A stretch of DNA of 64,000 nucleotides, taken from contig JAJSPD010000134.1 in NCBI GenBank assembly GCA_021307315.1, positions 1-64,000 on the forward strand. The letters are read 5' to 3'. Origin of the DNA: Bisporella sp. PMI_857 (lineage: Eukaryota > Ascomycota > Leotiomycetes > Helotiales > Helotiaceae). Position 1 is the stretch's first letter; each line of letters opens with the position of its first letter. Below, piece by piece: positions 23,170-36,190 of the stretch. The position numbers were made by a program, and so were the translations under genes. Below the pieces are notes generated by a model. It did no database searches. It saw nothing but the letters and a program-made list of their open reading frames with translations, and was not told where the DNA came from.

Positions 23170-26100
23170 GTTTGCGAGCGCAGGGCTCGAAGATAGGAGG
23201 TCAAGGAGGAGGAGGGGTAGGGTTGGAGATTGTCCGAATTTGTGATGCGACAGCAACGGCAGAAAAGCTCAGTCCATGTGGCTGGCTTATCGAGAGCAGC
23301 ACGTACAGTGGGATCTGGAGATGCAGTATGAGGGGTACAAGACGTGCTCAACTTGTTGAGCACCCCTTTTTTTGCTTTGGAAAGGAATTAACGGGCAAAA
23401 GGGGCGCCAGTGTGCAGGTAGAATAGCTTGTAGGTTGGGTGCGGAAGGAGATAATTTTACACTTGTCGACGTTGTAAAGAGCCAAAACACAAGCGTGGGT
23501 GGATTTTTTTCGATTTCCTTCCTGTTCAAGGACAGGCGTAGGGACCGACCAGCACAGGGTTCTTCCGGCGAGATGTGGCTGACCGCCCCAAGGTGGGCGT
23601 AATACGAAAGCAAAAATCTATAGGCTTGTCATGTACCAAACAATGCGCATCTCAGCAAGCGTCCATCTAAAGCATCATTAGCATCTAGAGGATAGCTCTT
23701 TTTAATCTTTGGGTTATGGTATGCAAGTTCCGAGTAGTTAATGTGGCAGCCGGTCTGTGTATATATATAATTTGGTGCCTCCTATGCTTCAAATTGGTCG
23801 AATAACATCTGCGCTGGCACATATACCTGCTGGCTTCACCACAAGAAAGGATCCCCTGGTTGCTGGAGGCTAGGACATTCAAAGCTGAAGAACGGTCCGC
23901 TTGCCGCTGCGATATAGGGATTCAGTCCTTTTTTGCTGTAGGGTACTGCACAACTAGCTATGTTATTCTTGAGAATAATGGTGCTTTTAGGTACGGAGAA
24001 CTTCAATTGTTGACATGTTGTGAGGAAGCCGTACGGCGCAGAAAGTGTAGATGATAAAGAGGCTTTTTGAAGATCTACGTGAAAGGAAGAGCAATCCCTA
24101 TCCATGACCAACCTATCAGCACATGATCTGACTATTGTCATACAAGGTAATAGCCTCCTCCACGGCCTCTGCCTCTTCTTTGGTATGAGCGGGATGGGGT
24201 TTAAGTAATATGTATGAGCCGTAGTGTGGGCATCGCGTGGGGTAGCTCTGCCTCGAATCCTTTTTTTTGTCTGGTTGAACGTGCATGGCTCTTTGCTTCA
24301 AATGCTTGCTGCATGCTGCATGCTGGTTGATATTCGTTGATTCCCCGTTGGCGCCTGACCCATAGAAACGGACCTACTACTTGCATGGGCCGGAAAAGCA
24401 ATCTACAATTTCTCACATCTGATTTGTGTCGCTAAGCTGTCAAGAGATCAACTGCATACTCTACGGTATACGCACAACATGACGCATGCTAATGATGATC
24501 AGATCTGCTCTTTTTTACTTGCCCTGTTCCCGAGAAGCGCCGTGCTTATACATGTTCCATGTAACCTCGAATTTAGCTGTCATGTCAAGTTCTTTCTACT
24601 CAGAAGTATATTGGCAGTTTTGCTGCATTAAGCAGCATCAAACGGAAATGGACTGAAACCAGCGACCACTAGCGGAAACTTGCGAGGGAGCCAGCAACTT
24701 TGGATCCTTGGAAACGGAGGAGGGAAGTATTCGGAAGCCAGATCGAATCTTCCCTTGCATTTTGCATCTTGCCTGGCGCTGTGATGCCCTCCCTGGGATG
24801 CGTGGTCGTGTTCTCGAAGTTCATTGGCCGTTGTCTGGAGAAGAAAAAGAGAGAAAACTCGCTAAAGGTTCGGAGAGGTTTAACAAGTCCCAGTAGCAAT
24901 TACTACAGTGGTAATATAAGGACCCGGAGAAGGACTGTAGCTTGTTCTGATTGATACAGTACTTACATCGTAGGAGGCATGGTCCCTATTCCTAATCGGA
25001 ACTTCAGAGCCCCATTCAGACATCCCAGTACTCGACTGGGGTCAGATCACGCTTGCACGTCGGTGGTTCTGTAGTCATACTCGTTGTTCATGTCCTACCC
25101 GCCATCTTTGGCTGTGTTTATACACTCTGGTCATTCCCGTCTTCCGAATCTTGCTCATCAACCTGTTCCTCATCGATGCCACATTGTGAGGGAGGCGTGT
25201 CATAACTACCACTTTGCACTGAACGCTTGCCATAGCCTATGGGTATACGAGGATATAACCACCTCAAGGAGTGATTGCTACCTCTGACAAGATCAGCAAT
25301 GACAAACTGTCATAGTAGGTGTAGCTCATATCATTTGGAATGTAAAATTGGCTACTTAAAAAAACCGGTGAAGGAATGTTGCGAAACCCCGAAGGTAGCT
25401 TCTAGGACTTGCGGGGTAAAGGCTTTTTCGTCACCGGAGATAACGTCCTGTCTCAATAGGAATTTGGGCAAATCCTTATTGTTGGATTGCCAGGGTTTAA
25501 CTATTAGGTTTCTCTTCATATCCCTATGGGCGGCAAGTCCTCATGCTAGGCGCTATTGGATCTCGAAACTCCAGCGCTGGCGCCTGGTAGATTTCATGCC
25601 TATATACTTGATTGTGGTTGGAAAGTCGCAGGCACATGTATTACCACGCCATCAACGGCACACCAAAGCGGAGAAGGATATGTCGGTACTTGGCTGCTCG
25701 TCATCTCTCCAAGGCTAACAGAAGCTTTCTGATTTGTTGTTGCAAGGCAGTTCTAAGTAGATGTCTGTGACAGACAGAGTGACCACCAAAGAGGCTGGCC
25801 AATAAGAGATGATAACAAGAGCTGAATTCTCTCAGCCTTGCGCGCGCTTGAAGTTCAGCCACCAACAACCAACGAATTGAGCCGCGCGTATCATCTCGAG
25901 AAATAGTGATTTTCAAAGTTCGCATGCTCTTGGACAATTCAACTTGTACTCCTGGAACTTTCAGCGCTTCTGAGAAAGGAATGTCTAAGATGAACCCGTG
26001 GAGGAGATCAGCCAGCCAGTTGATCGAGCAAGTGCCACACTAATGGGATGCTGCTTCAAGTATCAACAATAGGATGAAAGAAAATTTCTCCAGACTTCTG

Positions 26101-28720
26101 GATATGGGATGTAAAAGATGCTGATCTTTCCGTTTCGTGCAATCACCTACCAAGCGATATGATGCATCAGCCTTCCCCAGTTGAAGTTGAGGACAAGGCG
26201 AGTCCTAGTGCGGTCATCCTTTGAAACAACTCTAGCATTTTCAAGAAGAAGAAAAAGAAGAATAGGCACTTGATATCTCCTTCAGCTGCGCTTGGGGTAC
26301 ATGGGCATTACTGTCAACTCATCGACCAGCATTGGCAACATGATCGGCTTATTAAGCTGTGACAGATAATTTCAGCCAAAACTGTTGATGTTTTGATGAA
26401 GGATATCGGATGGAATTCATACTCGTAATGTTTTCTGAGGTTACTCAGCCATGCTGTGGTGCGGAAGCCGTGACACTTTCTGGCGGTGCCATGATGTTTC
26501 TGTTCTGGTTTCTGTTTCTATTTTGCCGATGCTCGTTCGGAGTGCCTGAAGCTGCTGGCCAATTATATTGCGGCATAGACCCCTGGTGAAGTCGCACCAC
26601 CACACCGACAGCATTGATGCAAGTGAGTTTGCTTTACCCGACGAAGAAGCCGGAAGGATACATGGCCGACGATGTTGGATGCAGACATGGCTGGCCCCAA
26701 TAATAGCGCATAAAAACCGATCTTTGAATTAATGACGATGATGAGATGAGAGTAAGACGGCAGCATTATAAAAAGCATCAAAGGAAAAGGAAATAGGAGA
26801 GGAGTAGGCTAACCTCCAATTATTCGAGGTCTATACAGGACAGAGATCAGCGCCTGATGTGGTGTGATGATATATTATGGGGAGAGGGATGTGGAAGGGC
26901 ACGATCGAGGTGGTTCTCAGGCAATAGCCATATACCGTTCAGTAGATATGCAGGAGGAGAGAGTAGAGTACAGTCCAGCCTACAGTACCGTTACATGCTG
27001 AACTGATGGTTAGGCCTCAGTTGCCGAGAGGTGGTGGGTAATGGTGTTCTTTTCTTGTCCTACTACTGTACAGTGCAGTAAGTACCCTGCCTCCCTCCCC
27101 TTGCCCTGCACACCCAATGGTCTCAAGGTGTCATCTGTCCTATCAGCCGTGCTTCGGCCTCGTGTAACTAATATATAGTAACATACAACGACAAACGCTT
27201 GGCCGCCCTGGGGGACCCCCTTCGCTTACTTTTTGCACTCTAGTCCAAAACGAAACATGCCGGCTCTCCCTTGCTAGCTTAAACTAAGTTGAGCTATGCT
27301 AGACTACTCTTGGACTAGCTGTGACTAGCTCAGGGGAAGCGTCCACCGATTCATCCAATCAATGTCTACACACAAACTGCCAGCCATCTCCACCTCATCC
27401 CCCTCTGCTTTGGGCAATTATTGAGAAAGAGGTGCTCGAGAGCAAAGAGAGCATCGTATCATCGTCACGCTTGACCGTAGAGCAATTCCTCCTCCCCCCC
27501 GACAGCATCATTTCTCTTTTATTTTCCCTCTTTGGGTCCAGTTGTCAGGCCAGTCCAATCGCTTCAGAAACCCTTACTGGATGTGCAGTATGCCATCTGT
27601 AAAACAACTTTGACCTCTTGTTGACGCATTCCTTACCACCCCATTCAGACCTTTGCCTAAACTACCAGTCTGCCCTATTCCGCCTGCTCCGCACAAACGC
27701 ACGATATCATCGTTGCTCAGGAAACTTTCCGGATTTTCTGACATATATCGATCGTGCTCACTCGGACCCATTTCCACGCCGCTCTCCTAGTGCACGGTAA
27801 TCAGGATATTGCATGAAAAGCTCACCAAGAGAATCATCTTCTGCGCCTCAGGGTCCCGCACGTCCGACACACCTTCTCGAACTTACCTGGCAGATATTTC
27901 CAGATCCCAATCTATTCTGTATTGCTGTGCCGTACTCTGCTTTTCTAGGCTTCTCAGTCAGTCTAACACCCTGTTCTTCGCTATCAAGCACTCGAAATCG
28001 AAAGATTCAGGCCGTTGGAATCCGTACAATATTACGTTGTGCTTTAAAACACATTGCATAATTTACAAACAGATTTTCTTCGTTTTGTAGATCATATTAT
28101 TACAAGGAGCGATAATAATAGCACGTTATCCGGTTGGACCTCCTTCTCGACTGGCCATTTCCGAGTTGTCCTCCTTTCCCTATCGCGCCATCTTAGGACT
28201 TCACGTTCAATCAGCACAAGACCCAAGAGGTGCCTCTGCGACATCTTGCTCTGGAAGCATAACAAACACCTGCTACGCTGTATCTTCGAATCACTTTCTT
28301 GGAACGGCACTGAGGTTTCGAGACTGCTTCGTTTCATCCGGGATCCGCCCACGACGACGGCCACGACGCTAATCCAAAACAAACCAAACAATCTCCCTGA
28401 AGTCGAGGTCAGACTAACAAAGCTATCGACGTTCAGACTATTCTGATCAAAATTAATCCCAAGTTCTTCATTGGACCAGCACTGGAAGTGCTTGTTGGGC
28501 ATCGACCTCTCCTCCTTTCAATATCGACAGCGTCGACAACGGTCATATTTTTACTCACTTCAACGGCACTCAGAGTTCACTGACTCAATAACTGGTAGTT
28601 ATGTCGCAGTAAGGTTGGCATAAAAGAGTGCACAACACATTGTTGGGCTCGACCTGATCGACCTGGGGCCACATATATTCGTTCCTAGAGATCAATCGAC
28701 GTGCACCACGACTCACGATC
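23170..28720. other. 5.5-kb intergenic region, no gene recognised
   Basis: The longest gene-free gap of the core. It lies between the divergent starts of the bHLH gene and the membrane protein gene. Scattered ORFs (for example 25275-25718, 28054-28446) have no family resemblance. Motifs rich in CAGTAC/GTACAG occur at about 26940-27080, and pyrimidine-rich sequence occurs at 27460-27560 and 28130-28200. It may hold long 5' leaders or non-coding transcripts, which cannot be judged from sequence. Confidence 0.5.
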
Positions 28721-31002
28721 ATGTCTCATATACCTGATCCACAATATCCTCTCGAAGATGCGTGCTCTACAATCTACCAAAATACACTATATTCTTACTC
28801 ACCACACGCATTTCAAAGCTTAGATCTAGAGGAAGGTGCAATTTGGGTTGATATTGGTGGAGGAGTTCCGGTGACAGGAGGAGTGTGTGTGAACAGTATA
28901 CCAAAGAACAATACCGCAGCCGCGGCTCTTTATATTGTGGGGGGAACGGCCAATTTGACTGATTATGATGGTCTGCAGCGGTACACATTCTCGACGGGAA
29001 AATGGGAAACAATACGACCAACAGATCCTGTAACGCAAAATCGATTGTATCATGGAGCTGTATATATCAACTCGACGGACTCTATCTTAGTCTATGCTGG
29101 AAATCAAGACGGTAGGAAAGAGCTATCCTCTCAGACCTTTACTATTCAAGCATCGGAACCGTACCGCGTGCTGGCATACGAATCTATCGCGCCGCCAGCT
29201 GTCTCACCGTTGCTAATGCCGTGGTCAGAAAGAGAGGTATTATACATTGGAGGCAGCGACACAAATATGAAAGCCATGCTCTTCAATCCATCCACCGCCT
29301 GGGTGGACTCTAATGTTACCCTAGCAGAGCCTATCTACAAAGCCGATGTGATCAAATCGATACTCATCGATGGAGATGATGCAAGCAAGATGCTTTACAC
29401 CTTTGACATGTCTGTTGCACCCAACCAAGTTAATAGGACGGTTCTTGTCAACGGTGATGGAACTCCCGTGTCGGATGCAAAACCTATATTCGTGAAAGGC
29501 GGCTCCAGGAAACGCGAGGAGGAAGGGAGTATATTGAGGACCGCTGCTAATTGGCCGGCGTACAATGCTACGTTGGCTCCCTCGAGTACGCGGACAGCAT
29601 ATTCTGTCGCTGAAGATGAGACTGGTCTTGTTGTGATATCGGGTGGCAACAAAGATGATGTACTCTGCATGTTTACTGCAAGAGATAACTGCTGGTTGAA
29701 TGCTACTAGTAAATTGGTCTCCAAATCGTCAACACAACAAGGGTGAGTATCTGAATCTATTACTACACTTTAACTACATAGCAAGGCTAATATAAAAGTT
29801 TCAGCTTGGGAATTGATTCAACGCCAACTTCATCAGATAGGAATTCTTCAGAGACTACAGCAGCAGCGGCATCTACGTCCAGTGTTGCTGTAGGCGGTTC
29901 ATCAGTGGGCATCAAAACTCCCATTAAGGTTTTAATCGCCGTGCTTGTATCTGTCGTTGGGGTTGCCTTCATCTTAATGGCTGTCTTATTCTTTTTACGA
30001 TGGCGAAGAAAGCGTAGACAGCATCATGATGTTGGCCATCAGCGACGTGCGAGCGGAATTCCACCCGAGAAGGATGACATGGAGTTTACTGGACTGCCAA
30101 ACATGTCCACGGCTAGACAGTTCAAAAATCATGAAACTCAGCCATCGGCGGGATCTTTCTCATCCATGGCAATTCTGATGGGACGCGGACAAAGGAGAGG
30201 TGATCGAGCCTCATTGAATAGCTCATCGAGCAGCCAATTCAACAAGAAGTACAAGAACGCCATTAGTAATCCTATACCACAGGACACTACACAAAGTCAT
30301 TTTGGAACCACTGCTCAAACTAGGCAGACAGAAAAGCCTTTGGCCGATGCACCAGCAGCTGTTCCCAGGCCTCGTGGCAATACAGGAGGCCGTCGTGGAA
30401 GCACAAGAAGAAGCTCAGGCTGGAATAGATACTGGTCCGGTGGAAGCGCACTGAATATCCTTGGTTTTGGTTCAAAACGCGCTACTATTGGTTCAGATGC
30501 TGAAACCACTTCACAATATTCAGAACACAGACCAAGCCATGTTACCCAACATTCTATTATAACTCAACAGTCCGCAATGGTGCCTCCACTCAGGCTCCCA
30601 GGGCCGCCAGAGCTAAACAGAGTTGCATCGGGCAGCCCAACTGTTGCGAATACCTCGAGTTCATATCCGCTGACGAGAGAAATGTCAGGTCAAATAGACC
30701 GCGCTTCGATAATTTCTGATTCATCTTATGATGATGACGATAGGCGAGATGCTTTCTCCAGCGGCGTTCCAGCAAGCGTCCAGGAGCACAACTCCTGGAA
30801 CCCTGTCGATAGGGATAGGCATGACTGGAATAGTGATCGTGGCCATAGCAACGCATATACTGAGAGTGTGTATACTACTGCCTTCCCAAGGACCACTGTG
30901 GCAACATTTCCACGGGATACTCGCTTTCCACCACCTCCGCCGCCGCCTGTACCAATGTCAGACATGAGTTGGTTAAATCTTGGCGGCGACTCGAGGGTTT
31001 GA
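28721..31002 (+). CDS. Single-pass membrane protein with kelch/beta-propeller-like ectodomain (739 aa, 2 exons)
   Basis: Exons 28721-29742 and 29805-31002 join in frame (intron 62 bp, GTGAGT to TTTCAG). Residues 1-340 contain kelch-like blades (AALYIVGGTANLTDYDG, LYHGAVYINSTDSILVYAGNQ, VLYIGGSDTNMKAMLFN, TGLVVISGGNKDDVLCMF) with several N-glycosylation sequons. A Ser/Thr-rich stalk follows, then a transmembrane helix at about 383-405 (KVLIAVLVSVVGVAFILMAV) and a basic stop-transfer RWRRKRR. The cytoplasmic tail is long and Ser/Arg/Pro-rich, with a polyproline run near the end. It belongs to a common but poorly studied fungal family, probably a surface sensor or wall-associated protein. The chosen start gives no signal peptide (MSHIPDPQYPLEDAC), so a short upstream exon carrying one may have been missed. 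Confidence 0.8.
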
Positions 31003-32156
31003 AACCCTCGCTCCTAACAACAGGACCGACAGCCCTAATCACCTGGTTAAGTCAAGAGTCCACCTTTATATAATATCATGTTCAAATTTCGTGAACCGAG
31101 CATATTTTCTATCTTTTCGTTGCATAGGCGCGGATCCAAAAAGTAGACTTGGGGTCAATACTTTCGTTATTTTCCTGCCCGAGAGGCGTGTACTAGAACA
31201 TTGCATGACGGAGTCACTAGCGGTCTATATTTTCATATTTTCATGTTTTTTTTCCTGTTTGATACCATAGGTGCCTGTCGTTTTTGGAAGAACAACCCTG
31301 GATACGGATTTGAAATGTTAATGCTTAAGTCCAAGACGAGCGGCGGGTTTTGTGTTTGTACTGCGGCGGCGGCGGATGAAGGATGCGTGTAGTTTAGATA
31401 TGAGTGTCTAAATATGAAAGGGGTTAACATTACTTGGGTCTTGACACTCTTGCCGTATGATATGTTAAGGGATCCTCCTTTTTGTTTCTCTACAGTGCAG
31501 TTGCAGAGGGGCGAGCTCATTATGAAGGCACAGGGAATGAGTCGAGTTCAAGGGCTATTTAGATCATTCTTTAAAAATAATAAGAATGGGTCGAGGTTAA
31601 TTGTGGAGGCTGCACACCTATTCCGCATGGCTAGAGAGCTTAACTCTGAAGCAAACATGATGCAGTTTCGTCAGCTGCCGATATTCAGAAAATCATAACG
31701 TAGAAAAAATCTTATCATTCAGCTATATCACTATAGATTCCATGGAAAGCCCCTCCGTCAGATCTCCGTCTAGAAATTGAAGCACTAAATATCATGAACG
31801 TTCGTGAACAAATTATAATTGCTTCCTAACTTTCAATAGCGTTTCACAAATAACTTCTTTATATCTATGTTTTGACTGATAAGGGTTTGGCTTCGATTTC
31901 TTGACTGCGTCGTTCCGAGTCCATGTGTCTATCCTCTATCTACACTAGACTTCGACTATGACGCAGATAAAAGAGCCTTCCAACAGTTTCTCCTGACTTG
32001 CTCGTTCCTTGGCGTCGTGTACACAAGGAACTTTAGCGGCCGCAGGTGTAAGAGCCTGGTTGTAGTATTTGGAGCATCACCTAACCCGGCGCAACTAGCC
32101 TCATGCACCCAGACCCATTCACCTGGAGTGGCTGGCATTGAAGGACTGTATAGCAC
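31003..32156. other. Convergent intergenic region
   Basis: No gene seen on either strand between the membrane protein stop and the PCC1 stop. A weak ORF at 31414-31698 has no family resemblance. Confidence 0.5.
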
Positions 32157-32568
32157 TCATTTATGCGTCCATACAGGAGGATCTTCCGTCGAAACCTCAT
32201 ACCCAAAAACGTCAACATCCAGCTCCTCCATAACTCCTAGAATCACACCCAAACTCTCCATGAAACCATTGACAGCTACTCTTAACATACGATTTGTTGT
32301 CGCCTTGTATTCTACCCGCAAGATGGTTTTTTCGGCGGACTCTGGGTCCGCGACATTAGAAAAGGATCGGCGAACGAGGGGCGAGAGCTCTTTATCGACG
32401 CGCAGGGCTTGAAGAGCGGCGGATGCCAGACGTGCAGAGGGGAGGGGTATATCAAGGGTTCTGGAATGCTGGTTAGAGGTTTTGCAAAAACAGGTTTAAA
32501 GGATAGTAGCTGATGGGGACTTACAGTGAGCAGGGAAATTCGGGATCAGGGTCAGGATTGGTAGCCAT
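32157..32568 (-). CDS. PCC1: EKC/KEOPS complex subunit Pcc1 (115 aa, 2 exons)
   Basis: Exon 1 is 32568-32525 (44 bp, MATNPDPDPEFPCS) and exon 2 is 32460-32157, joined through a 64-bp intron (GTAAGT to TTCCAG). The protein has the whole Pcc1 domain: TLDIPLPSARLASAALQALRVDKELSPLVRRSF, LRVEYKATTNRMLRVAVNGF and ESLGVILGVMEELDVDVFG. Length is normal for the family. Pcc1 dimerises and bridges KEOPS, the complex that makes the t6A37 modification of ANN-decoding tRNAs and also affects telomeres and transcription. It is divergent from CDC14, with 611 bp between the two start codons. The gene is easy to miss because of its 44-bp first exon. Confidence 0.92.
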
Positions 32569-33179
32569 GGCGCCTCTGTATCTCGTAGAGAATGTGGAAG
32601 AATGATCGCCGACACAATTCAGCTACAAAGTTTGAAGTCACTCGATATTCCAAATGGGGGGAGGTGGTTTTCTTTTGCTTATGTGAGGAGTAGATTGGAC
32701 CATAAAGAGAAGGCGGTCACAAGAGCCAAGATTCTCCAAATCAGGGGAAGGAAGGAAGGTTGTCAAGGGCAACCATTAGCGGCAGCGGTTCGTGCTTTCC
32801 ATCCAGAACAACAAAAATACAGTGGTCAAAACTGAAACTACACACAAACATTCTTCTTCTTCTTCATAACCATAGCTTTCTGCTGCTCTTCTCTTCTCCT
32901 CCGCTTCAATCTGATACACATACATACACACACTCTCTCCCTCTCATCAACACAAGAAGGAACATCCCTATATCGTGACTTTGGTATCTTTTCTATACGC
33001 AATACATCCATATTATGTTTTGTTTATAGCACGGTCAACAAACACTGTACTCACTTGCGACTGCCCTCCCCCAAATCAATCTCGACACCACCCAGCACTT
33101 CCCACGTTCGTCTATCATCACTGATTGGGCATCTGCGACTGTCTGATTGCCGACACAGCTCGGTATCTTATTTATCAAC
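32569..33179. promoter_or_regulatory. Shared divergent promoter region of PCC1 and CDC14
   Basis: The 611-bp gap between opposite start codons. It contains a CTT-rich run (about 32850-32865), a pyrimidine-rich stretch and short ACACATACATAC repeats (about 32918-32935). No coding sequence is visible. Confidence 0.4.
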
Positions 33180-35321
33180 ATGACGTCCGGCGTGAAATAT
33201 GGGCAGATTATTGAGTATATTCCTGGTGAGGCTTCCCAAACATCCATTCTACGGCGGCTTGCGCACCATTTGTTAAGCGCCACTACCACTCCTCCTTGTT
33301 ATGTGCACAACGGATTATGGGTCTATTGGCAGATGGTTAGCAATGGTGTCAGACCCTGAATTCGACGAGCTCGACACAAACATTTTGCCCAAGCAGAGGC
33401 GGGCAAGACACATGCCGTTTACAGCACTAACATTTGTTTCAGACCGCTTGTATCTAGCATCTTATACCACGCCTCCAACATCAGATACTCTATTCCCATA
33501 TCCAGAGCAACAGACCACTAGACGGTCTCCCACCAAGCGCTCAGCAAGGAACGTCGATGGTCCATCTGTGGTTGCTGTGCGAGACCGAACTCCGCCATAC
33601 TACTTCTCGATCGATGATACTCTGCTTTACAATGCGTTCCACCACGACTTCGGACCACTACACATTGGCCATCTTTACCGATTTGCTGTGCAATTCCATG
33701 ATATCCTTGGTGCTCCCGAAAACAAGAACAAGCCAGTTGTCTTCTGGAGCAAAGCAGATGCGCGAAGTAAGCAATCTTCGTACCCGCACTCCTGCATTTA
33801 CTAATTATGTATACAGGTCGAGCCAATGCTGCATGCCTTCTGGCTTCCTACATGGTACTGATTCAATCATGGGCTCCACATCTTGCCCTAGCTCCAATCG
33901 CGCAGGCTGATCCTCCTCTCATGCCATTCCGTGATGCAGGATACTCACAGGCAGACTATGGAATTACGGTTCAGGACGTTGTATATGGTGTTTGGCGTGC
34001 GAAGGAGCAAGGGTTTTGCGCCTTACCACAATTCGACCTTGAGGAATACGAGAGATATGAACGGGTTGACCAAGGAGACTTCAACTGGCTAACTCCAGAT
34101 TTCCTGGCTTTTGCATCGCCTCAACACACCCCAGTTGCGCCAATATCACCTTCATCGCCATTATACGCTAGCTTGCCATCGAAAGTGGATGAAGTTGATG
34201 CTCACCCGACTCTCCCTGGTCCGTTCAAGAATGTGCTAAAGCATTTCACGGAACGGAATATCGGTCTAGTCGTGCGCCTGAACTCCGAGTTATATTCTCC
34301 ATCTTACTTTACCGCTCTTGGGATTGAGCATCTTGATATGATCTTTGATGATGGCACTTGCCCTGTCTTGAGCACGGTTAGAAAGTTTATCACTCTCGCT
34401 CATGAGATGATTACTGTGAAGAAAAGAGGGATTGCAGTTCATTGTAAAGCCGGTCTTGGGCGAACGGGATGCCTGATTGGAGCATATTTGATCTATCGTT
34501 ATGGCTTCACTGCTAACGAGATCATTGCTTATATGCGTTTTATGCGCCCGGGAATGGTCGTTGGTCCACAACAGCACTGGCTACATCTCAATCAGGGAAC
34601 ATTCCGAGAATGGTGGCTAGAAGAACAGTTCGAGATTAAGATTAAGGAAAAGATGGCAAGCATGACACCAAGTACACCTACTAGAGTCTCCCAAAAATCT
34701 TACCGATTCAACAACAGCCAGGTTGCTACACCTCCCAATGGAAGCCAAAATCGACGATCTCCCCTTGGTGAAGTTGACAATGAGCAACGAAATAGCCTTG
34801 GTGTGCAAGAAGATTGCCTTCCAGCGCCAACGCCTGGCCAACCACGTAAGACTAGCAGGGCAGTTGATCGTCACCACCCATATAGTCGCAATGTGTCCAC
34901 GTATGCTCCGACCGAGGAGGAGAATATACTTCAACGAGAAACAGAGATGATCTCAATCCACCGCTCATCTCTTGACTCTAATGAGACAGAGGATGAGTGG
35001 CAGCTGCACATGCGAAGCAGCCGCAAGACATCACGCTCACCAGGCCGAAACGAGAAGCGTTCCATAAGTCATACTACCACCACCATATACACGACTATTG
35101 ATAACGACAGTAGTAATGACGTGGAAAATATTGGAGCAGGCGGCCGTCCTAAGACGCCCGGGACCATGAAGTCTGGAAGTGGATCTAGCACTCTCTCCAA
35201 GGTACGCGGAAGCCCAAAGCGAAGCGGTGATAGTCTGCGAGGCAGTAAGGAACCGGCCGGTATCCGTAAGACGAGTGGGCGAGTGGGTAGCGTAACCGCT
35301 CGCAAGATCTCCGGATTGTAA
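33180..35321 (+). CDS. CDC14: Tyrosine-protein phosphatase Cdc14 (624 aa, 3 exons)
   Basis: Exons 33180-33225, 33443-33766 and 33817-35321 join in frame to 624 residues. Cdc14 is a dual-specificity phosphatase that reverses Cdk phosphorylation for mitotic exit, cytokinesis and septation. The N-terminal DSP-like domain has YGQIIEYIPDRLYLASY, YFSIDDTLLYNAFHHDFGPLHIGHLYRFA and SRANAACLLASYMV, then PFRDAGYSQADYGI and DFNWLTPDFLAFASPQHTP. The catalytic loop VHCKAGLGRTGCLIGAY gives nucleophile Cys333 and Arg339, and FMRPGMVVGPQQHWLH follows. The tail after about residue 400 is Ser/Arg-rich with many basic-SP sites, as in other fungal Cdc14 proteins. The first intron is 217 bp, long for this region; its ends are fixed by the conserved IEYIP/RLYLASY junction. 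Confidence 0.95.
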
Positions 35322-36190
35322 ATGATTGGAATGATGCATTATGTTTCGACATTGCTCTTGCATAAAAGGACCAGGCGTTTGTACAGCATGTGGCCTTGAA
35401 ACCAAAGGGAACGGGCGGCAGGCGTGGAGTCATGAAGTTATTTTTGAGTTGGCTTTTCGATACTATTGCAAGCATTGCGTTATGGTCGAGGATTAATGCG
35501 TTCTGGTGTTTCTGTTTTCCTCATTGCTTTGGATGGAGTGCAGGTGTGTTATTGGCTTTGTTGTATAGTGTTCGCTTTTCTATACATTTTCTACGGATCG
35601 TGTTGTTATTGTCATGAATCATGAATAGGCACGCTCAATAGAAATATATAAACCTATGACAACTGTTTTACGGCCTGTGACATTGAATACTTTACTCATA
35701 ATACGCCATACCTTTTGATGTAAGTGATGACTCCAGGCATGACGCATGACATCTATTCGTTCGTTGTGCTATGGTGGTAAGCAAGTTATTATTGGCGAAA
35801 ATGCTACACGCTGGTCCTTGAGCTGGTCTGAACCACTGAGGAATCGCTAGCTGCTTGGGAAGTGAGCTTTTGGGAAGATGGTATGGGGCCATGGAAATAC
35901 AAGTCAAGTTTTGGCATTCTGCTATTTCGGTCTAATTGACAAAATGATAAATGATCCGAAAACGAAGACGATGCCACCTTCTGAGAACGCAAAATATGGT
36001 GCTCGGCAAGCGCGAGGCCAACAGAAATGGACAAAGGTACAGTCTTGTGGATTAGAGTCTAAAAGGCAAGCAAAACCTGCGAACGACCCCCAAAGAACTC
36101 TTTAATGGTCACCTATACGTGTCTTGCCCGCTAAGATGCAAGATCCTATCCCAGCCTCCCATTGCAAATATCAACGCCAGAATCATTCCT
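35322..36190. other. Convergent intergenic region
   Basis: Lies between the CDC14 and 14-3-3 stops. No gene recognised; probably 3' UTRs. Confidence 0.5.

Noticed and set aside
25275..25718. 147-aa plus-strand ORF in the 5.5-kb gap
   Set aside because: No domain, no recognisable homologue, irregular composition.
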